Shown: piece after piece, positions 60,230-64,000 of the stretch | Layout: the number at the start of each line of letters is the position of its first letter | Numbering within the stretch: the first letter of the stretch is position 1 | NCBI GenBank assembly: GCA_024233935.1 | Contig: JACKOY010000002.1 | Span: 248,001-312,000 of the forward strand | DNA length: 64,000 nt | Reading direction: 5' to 3' | From: Spirochaetales bacterium | GTDB taxonomy: Bacteria; Spirochaetota; Leptospiria; Leptospirales; Leptonemataceae | Notes under the pieces: generated by a model | What the model saw: the letters and a program-made list of their open reading frames with translations, nothing else | Databases searched by the model: none | What the model was told of the DNA's origin: nothing | Translations under genes and position numbers: made by a program

Positions 60230-61468
60230 TCAGCGCTTGCGCAGGACCAGGCAGCGGTTGGTGTTCGTGCCGCGACTGTTGTTGGTGACGTCCCAGCAAT
60301 TGGCCAGCTTCGTAAAGCGCTGGGTGTTGATAAATAGCGCTTCGGCCTCCAGGCGGCCACCCGGACATACCAGAGGCAACTGCTCGAGCATCAGTTCTTC
60401 TAAAAGAAGTGCGGGATTGCCCCGGGAGCTTACCTCCCCGACTTCGATGACCGCCCGCCCGCCCTTGCGGAGCACGCGGCCCATGGCGGTCAAAGCCCGG
60501 GTCATAAAATTCACCCATCGCCCCGGATCAGAATCCATCATCAGCCCCGAGCCCGCCACCTGCTGCTCGACCCCCAGAAACCAGGCCCGCATCCAGTTGT
60601 CCTGCACGTAGTTGACTTTGTCGAGAAACGGTGGCGACGTTACGATCAGGTCGACCGTACCCCCGCGCAACGAGCCCAGTTCGCAGGCATCCGAGATTGT
60701 GTAACGGTTGCGCGCGGCCATGCGATGGTAGTGCGACGGCAGGCCTTCTGCAAGATCTGCCCGCAGCTTCCGGATGATGCGCGGCTTCAGAGCACGATAC
60801 TCGGGCTTTTGCCCGCGGTTGCGATTGTTGCGGCGCTGGGCTTCGGGCAGGATTGAAATTTGCGGAAAGGAATAGGCCGATAGAAAGCCGTCCGAGTGCC
60901 CGTGCAACCTGGACAGGGCCGTAAGCCCGATGTAGCGCAATTCCGGGTCACCGTTCAGGTCGAAAGCAACTGGCATCAGACAGTGACGAAGGGCGTTGAT
61001 TTCGCGCAGCGTGCGCGCATGAAAAAAAGGGCCCAATCGCTCGCGGTCCTCCCCATCGGGTTCCGGCCCGGCGTCGAGGTCCAGTTTTTCCAGACGCTCG
61101 ATCAGGGCCGCAGGCGTCGGGATCACGCGGCGGGCAGCGGCGATGAAGTGCGCCAGCGGATTCAGGTCGTTGTGGATTCCACGGTGCCCCATCAGGTTTG
61201 CCTGGAGCACCGTGGTTCCCCGCCCTCCGAAGGGATCGAAAACGACCGCGTTACGCTTCTCACCCAGATACTGCCGGATAAAGAACTCCGGCAGTTCCGG
61301 TTTGAACGAAGCGCGATAGCTGACCGTGTAGTGCACGGGATGCATCTGGCGTTGTCGCGCCGTCCACAGTTCCCCGATCCAAACGGGACATTTGTACTTT
61401 TTATGTTTGGTCTCTACTACGCCGCCGCCGAGGCGGAGCGCTGCAGAAACGTTTCTGGTATTGACCAA
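60230..61468 (-). CDS. Orphan DNA methyltransferase, N4/N6 amino type
   Basis: 412 residues. The SAM site FDPFGGRGTTVLQA is near 75-90 and the catalytic motif TSPPFLDKVNY near 270-280. Thus motif I precedes motif IV, and TSPP favours N4-cytosine (DPPY would favour N6-adenine). The part between, 130-230, is a variable target-recognition region. Start is a TTG at 61468 behind GGAAGG; no ATG fits. No restriction endonuclease gene is beside it, so it may be regulatory or the relic of a restriction system. It lies between flgG and an SDR, perhaps co-transcribed with the flagellar operon. Confidence 0.85.
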   Translation of the reverse strand: MVNTRNVSAALRLGGGVVETKHKKYKCPVWIGELWTARQRQMHPVHYTVSYRASFKPELPEFFIRQYLGEKRNAVVFDPFGGRGTTVLQANLMGHRGIHNDLNPLAHFIAAARRVIPTPAALIERLEKLDLDAGPEPDGEDRERLGPFFHARTLREINALRHCLMPVAFDLNGDPELRYIGLTALSRLHGHSDGFLSAYSFPQISILPEAQRRNNRNRGQKPEYRALKPRIIRKLRADLAEGLPSHYHRMAARNRYTISDACELGSLRGGTVDLIVTSPPFLDKVNYVQDNWMRAWFLGVEQQVAGSGLMMDSDPGRWVNFMTRALTAMGRVLRKGGRAVIEVGEVSSRGNPALLLEELMLEQLPLVCPGGRLEAEALFINTQRFTKLANCWDVTNNSRGTNTNRCLVLRKR

Positions 61469-61527
61469 CGTTCCTTCCCTGCCTCACTTTTCGGCAGCGA
61501 AGGAACGCCCGACGCACTAAAAACGAA

Positions 61528-62379
61528 TCAACCCTGATTTCGCATCTCGACGATCACCCCTTCCAGGGTTTTCCAATCAAGAGTCCTGGGTTCGCCGTCG
61601 GGAACGACGTTGTAGATCGAAAAATCAGTGACCCCTGCCCGCTCTCGGAGCACGTCCTCATCAATCAGTGCCTGCCCGGTATATTCGGAAGGCTTCTGTT
61701 GAAAAATCGTGACCGCCGCGTCCGCCATGATGTCGGCCTTGCGCCAATCACCGGGTTTGCCCATGCCCCAGTTGATGGTCGCCAGAGACTCCACCAGAGT
61801 TCGCGGCCAAAGTGAATTTGCAGCGATGTTCTTGCCCTTCAGTTCCTGGGAAAGCCCGAGGCTGAGCATGGTCATATTGAACTTGGAGCAGATATAGGCG
61901 ATCTTGCCGCCAATCACATCCAGTTCCACGGGCGGACTCATGTTGATAATATGGCCCCAGCCATTTTTTTCCATGTGCGGAGCGACGAGACGGCTCAGCA
62001 GGTAGGGCGCCTTGAAGTTCACTTCCATGACCAGGTCGAAGCGCTTCTCGGGCGTATTCTCGATGGGCTCCACCCAGATCGCCCCGGCGTTGTTGACCAG
62101 ACCATCGATGCGCCCGTAAGTATCGAGAGTCTCCTGAACCAGGCTTTCGAGCTCCCGGCCATGACGTACGTTGCACTTAATGGCCTTACCCTGCCCTCCC
62201 GCGGCCTGAATTTCTTCTATAGTTTCCCCGATGGTACCGGGAAGCCGCGGATTGGGATGTGTGGTCTTGGCAGCCACTACAACGCGAGCCCCCTGGGCTG
62301 CAAGTTTCAGGGCCACGGCCTTCCCGATGCCGCGGCTTGCCCCGGTCACAATGACAACTCGATCTTTTAACGATTCCAT
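61528..62379 (-). CDS. Short-chain dehydrogenase, HSDL2-like
   Basis: 283 residues. TGASRGIGKAVALKLAAQG, NNAG in LVNNAGAIW, catalytic Ser in INMSPP and Y-x3-K in AYICSKFNM. The N-terminus with VVVAAKTTHPNPRLPGTI and INWGMGKPGDWRKADIMADA is typical of the hydroxysteroid-dehydrogenase-like 2 group, thought to act on fatty acyl substrates. Cytoplasmic. It precedes the methyltransferase by 60 bases, in the same direction. Confidence 0.92.
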   Translation of the reverse strand: MESLKDRVVIVTGASRGIGKAVALKLAAQGARVVVAAKTTHPNPRLPGTIGETIEEIQAAGGQGKAIKCNVRHGRELESLVQETLDTYGRIDGLVNNAGAIWVEPIENTPEKRFDLVMEVNFKAPYLLSRLVAPHMEKNGWGHIINMSPPVELDVIGGKIAYICSKFNMTMLSLGLSQELKGKNIAANSLWPRTLVESLATINWGMGKPGDWRKADIMADAAVTIFQQKPSEYTGQALIDEDVLRERAGVTDFSIYNVVPDGEPRTLDWKTLEGVIVEMRNQG

Positions 62380-62579
62380 ACCTGCTCCTACAGAGAAGGG
62401 CCGGCGCTCTGGTGCAACCTGTCACCCATGACTCCAGAGCCCATATTGCCGCGCCCCCGCACAGATTTTTTTTTGGTCCGACTCGGGCCATCACTCCGAT
62501 CTACATAGTGAGACATTGACAGGCGTCGGGGTGTGCACGGACATCCGGAGGCGCCGTAGAGGTTCATGGAGGACCAGAG

Positions 62580-63428
62580 ATGATTATCAATCATAACATC
62601 AGCGCGATCTTCGCGCATCGCACGCTGAAGTTCCACGACACGGATATGTCAAAGGACATTGAGAAGCTTGCCTCGGGCATGCGCATCAACCGTGCGGGAG
62701 ACGATGCTGCTGGATTGGCCGTTTCAGAGAAGATGCGGACCCAGGTTCTGGGCTTACGCCAGGCCGAACGAAACACCGAGGACGGTATATCGTTCATCCA
62801 GACCACGGAAGGCTACCTTCAGGAAACCCAGAGTATCCTGCAGCGCATCCGGGTTCTGGCTGTGCAGGCTGCGAACGGCATCTATACCGCGGAAGACCGC
62901 CAGCAAATCCAGGTGGAAGTCTCCGCGCTCATTGACGAAATCGACCGGATCGCTTCTCAGGCGGAATTCAACAAAATGAAGATGCTTACGGGCGCCTTCG
63001 CCCGTCTGAATCCGACGGCCTCTATGTGGTTTCACATGGGCGCCAATATGCACCAGCGCGAGCGGGTTTTCATCAACACCATGACCACCCAGGCCCTCGG
63101 TTTGCGAAATCCAACCGTTCTGACCTTTATCTCTATCAGCACTCCCGGAAAGGCCAACAGTGTAATCGGGCTTGCCGACGAAGCGTTGCGCCGGGTTTCC
63201 AAACAACGAGCCGACCTGGGCGCTTACCAGAACCGGCTGGAACACGCGGCCAAAGGGCTGATGAACGCGTACGAAAACATCCAGGCTGCCGAATCACGCA
63301 TTCGCGACACCGATATGGCGGAGCAGATGACCAGCTTCACGCGTTATCAGATTCTGGTTCAGGCCGCAACTGCTATGGTCGCACAGTCCAACATGAAGTC
63401 ACAGACTGTGCTCCAGCTTCTGCGATAA
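62580..63428 (+). CDS. flaB: Periplasmic flagellar filament core protein FlaB
   Basis: 282 residues, the FlaB size. N-terminus MIINHNISAIFAHRTLKFHD, then IEKLASGMRINRAGDDAAGLAVSEKMR, and C-terminus AAESRIRDTDMAEQMTSFTRYQIL...NMKSQTVLQLLR (both in part). The hypervariable middle of enteric flagellin is absent, as in all spirochaetes. GGAGGA lies seven bases before the ATG. Forms the core of the endoflagellar filament. Confidence 0.97.
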   Translation: MIINHNISAIFAHRTLKFHDTDMSKDIEKLASGMRINRAGDDAAGLAVSEKMRTQVLGLRQAERNTEDGISFIQTTEGYLQETQSILQRIRVLAVQAANGIYTAEDRQQIQVEVSALIDEIDRIASQAEFNKMKMLTGAFARLNPTASMWFHMGANMHQRERVFINTMTTQALGLRNPTVLTFISISTPGKANSVIGLADEALRRVSKQRADLGAYQNRLEHAAKGLMNAYENIQAAESRIRDTDMAEQMTSFTRYQILVQAATAMVAQSNMKSQTVLQLLR

Positions 63429-63450
63429 GAATCTTCTACGGCGTCTCGAA

Positions 63451-63482
63451 CGGTCCGCTGGCCCACCCGGGCGGGCGGACCG
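63451..63482 (+). terminator. Stem-loop after flaB
   Basis: CGGTCCGC (63451-63458) pairs with GCGGACCG (63475-63482), with further CCCG/CGGG pairing inside. It stands 22 bases after the stop. The following GCCCCTCCCCTG is not a T-run, so it may stabilise the mRNA rather than terminate strongly. Confidence 0.5.
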
Positions 63483-63510
63483 GCCCCTCCCCTGCCTGAT
63501 TGATGGCCGG

Positions 63511-64000
63511 CTAAAGACGCAAACCAACAGCGGCCGTCCAGTAAACCTCGTCCAGCTGTCCTTCGAAGGCCGGCCGGGAACGGTGGGACTCTCCGCCGGG
63601 AAAGTAATAGCGGGAAACACCCAGGTTCGAGTCCAGATAGACGCGGCCTAAAAAAAGCCGTACGCCGGCCGACAGTCCGAACCGGAAAACAAATATGTGC
63701 TGCTTTCGCTCTCGGCCAATGCCGACCGCGCCCCGCACGTAGGGGTCCAGCCAATAACCCTGCAGCAGGTGGACCGTGGGTTCAAGGTTGAGCGTGGTCA
63801 CATTTGCGACCCGCTGCGTCTCGGTGCTGAAGGGCTCGTAGGTTTCGGCGAGAATCAGTTGCTGAACGAAGTCCTGAGCGGCGGCGGTTTCGGCCGGGCG
63901 GGCAGCAAGAACAAGGAGTGCGGTAGCGTATTCGTCGCTGTCCGGTGCGAGGGCACGGGCGTTCTGGAGATCGTAGGCGGCGTTTTCCAGAGAGATTCCC
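63511..64000 (-). CDS. C-terminal part of a TPR/beta-barrel exported protein (5' end outside window)
   Basis: The frame is open from the window edge to the TAA at 63511, so 163 codons are visible. The first 60 residues (A-YDLQNARALAPDSDEYATALLVLAARPAETAAAQDFVQQL) have TPR-like helix pairs. From about residue 70 the sequence alternates as in outer-membrane strands: YVRGAVGIG, HIFVFRFGLSAGVRLFLG, RVYLDSNLGVSRYYF, and ends with VYWTAAVGLRL, a typical barrel closing strand. Probably an outer-membrane protein. Shorter starts such as the GTG at 63801 would cut the TPR part. Confidence 0.7.
   Translation of the reverse strand, partial: GISLENAAYDLQNARALAPDSDEYATALLVLAARPAETAAAQDFVQQLILAETYEPFSTETQRVANVTTLNLEPTVHLLQGYWLDPYVRGAVGIGRERKQHIFVFRFGLSAGVRLFLGRVYLDSNLGVSRYYFPGGESHRSRPAFEGQLDEVYWTAAVGLRL

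Noticed and set aside
1..64000. CRISPR arrays, tRNA or rRNA genes
   Set aside because: No evenly spaced short repeats, no cloverleaf with a T-loop GGTTCGANTCC, and no rRNA-like segment was found on reading both strands.

Overview
The window comes from a high-GC spirochaete, most probably of the order Leptospirales (Leptospira/Leptonema/Turneriella group). This is inferred from a FlaB-type periplasmic flagellin at 62.6 kb, a flgG-flgA-flgH-flgI-flgJ gene order on the minus strand at 60.2-55.9 kb, many small lipoproteins with short lipoboxes, a phasin-like protein and a heavily split gene order of ordinary metabolic genes. No rRNA, tRNA or CRISPR array was seen.

Layout. 0-3.3 kb: end of an unknown gene, an SH3-type lipoprotein, and a repeat-rich, nearly gene-free stretch with a truncated Rpn-family (PD-(D/E)XK transposase-like) remnant between two colinear copies of a noncoding repeat that ends in a covarying hairpin. 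3.3-6.3 kb: lepA, then about 1.2 kb without a credible gene but with nested ATGCAT palindromes, a purine-rich tract and a good intrinsic terminator. 6.3-20.3 kb: housekeeping and signalling genes (BNR lipoprotein, metY, a FIST-adenylate cyclase, class II DAHP synthase, DUF3052, MDR oxidoreductase, PAS-GGDEF-EAL protein, CPBP protease, terpenoid-cyclase-fold protein). 20.3-24.3 kb: an accessory island with an IS481-type element, a second DDE integrase-type transposase and a small mercury-type module (MerR plus thioredoxin-like/MerT fusion) with a textbook MerR operator. 24.3-35.0 kb: a fatty acid desaturase pair, a voltage-gated cation channel, lipoproteins, a stand-alone CULT (cereblon-type) protein and a glutathione cluster (ggt, gshA, GshF-like ATP-grasp). 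35.0-41.2 kb: B12-dependent ribonucleotide reductase nrdJ converging on a CarH-like B12 photoreceptor operon. 41.3-55.9 kb: queD with two exported proteins, pepA-bcp-DUF2203, trxB, a DnaA homologue, a YwqK/MORN-type protein, pyrB, a lipase-like hydrolase, phasin, queF, an epimerase-like protein and panB. 55.9-64 kb: flagellar rod/ring operon, an orphan DNA methyltransferase, an SDR, flaB and the end of a TPR/beta-barrel protein.

How parts fit together. The flagellar block supplies the distal rod (FlgG), P- and L-ring proteins and their helper FlgA, a rod cap (FlgJ) and filament (FlaB). Ggt, GshA and the ATP-grasp protein would make and turn over glutathione. NrdJ and the CarH-like regulator both use adenosylcobalamin. 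QueD and QueF are two steps of queuosine synthesis at separate loci. Genes are mostly in short, tightly overlapping sets (ATGA overlaps are common), so function can often be read from neighbours.

Most notable: (1) the Rpn-flanking repeats with five compensatory base-pair changes; (2) a bacterial CULT protein with human-cereblon spacing of the tri-Trp cage and zinc cysteines; (3) a CarH-like protein with the W-x9-EH and DxHxxG motifs at the spacing of Thermus CarH but with Glu at the light-state ligand position; (4) a GCGACATAA motif shared by the leaders of nrdJ, dnaA and a transposase; (5) an intrinsic terminator with no gene in front of it. All family names are from motif reading only; no database search was possible.
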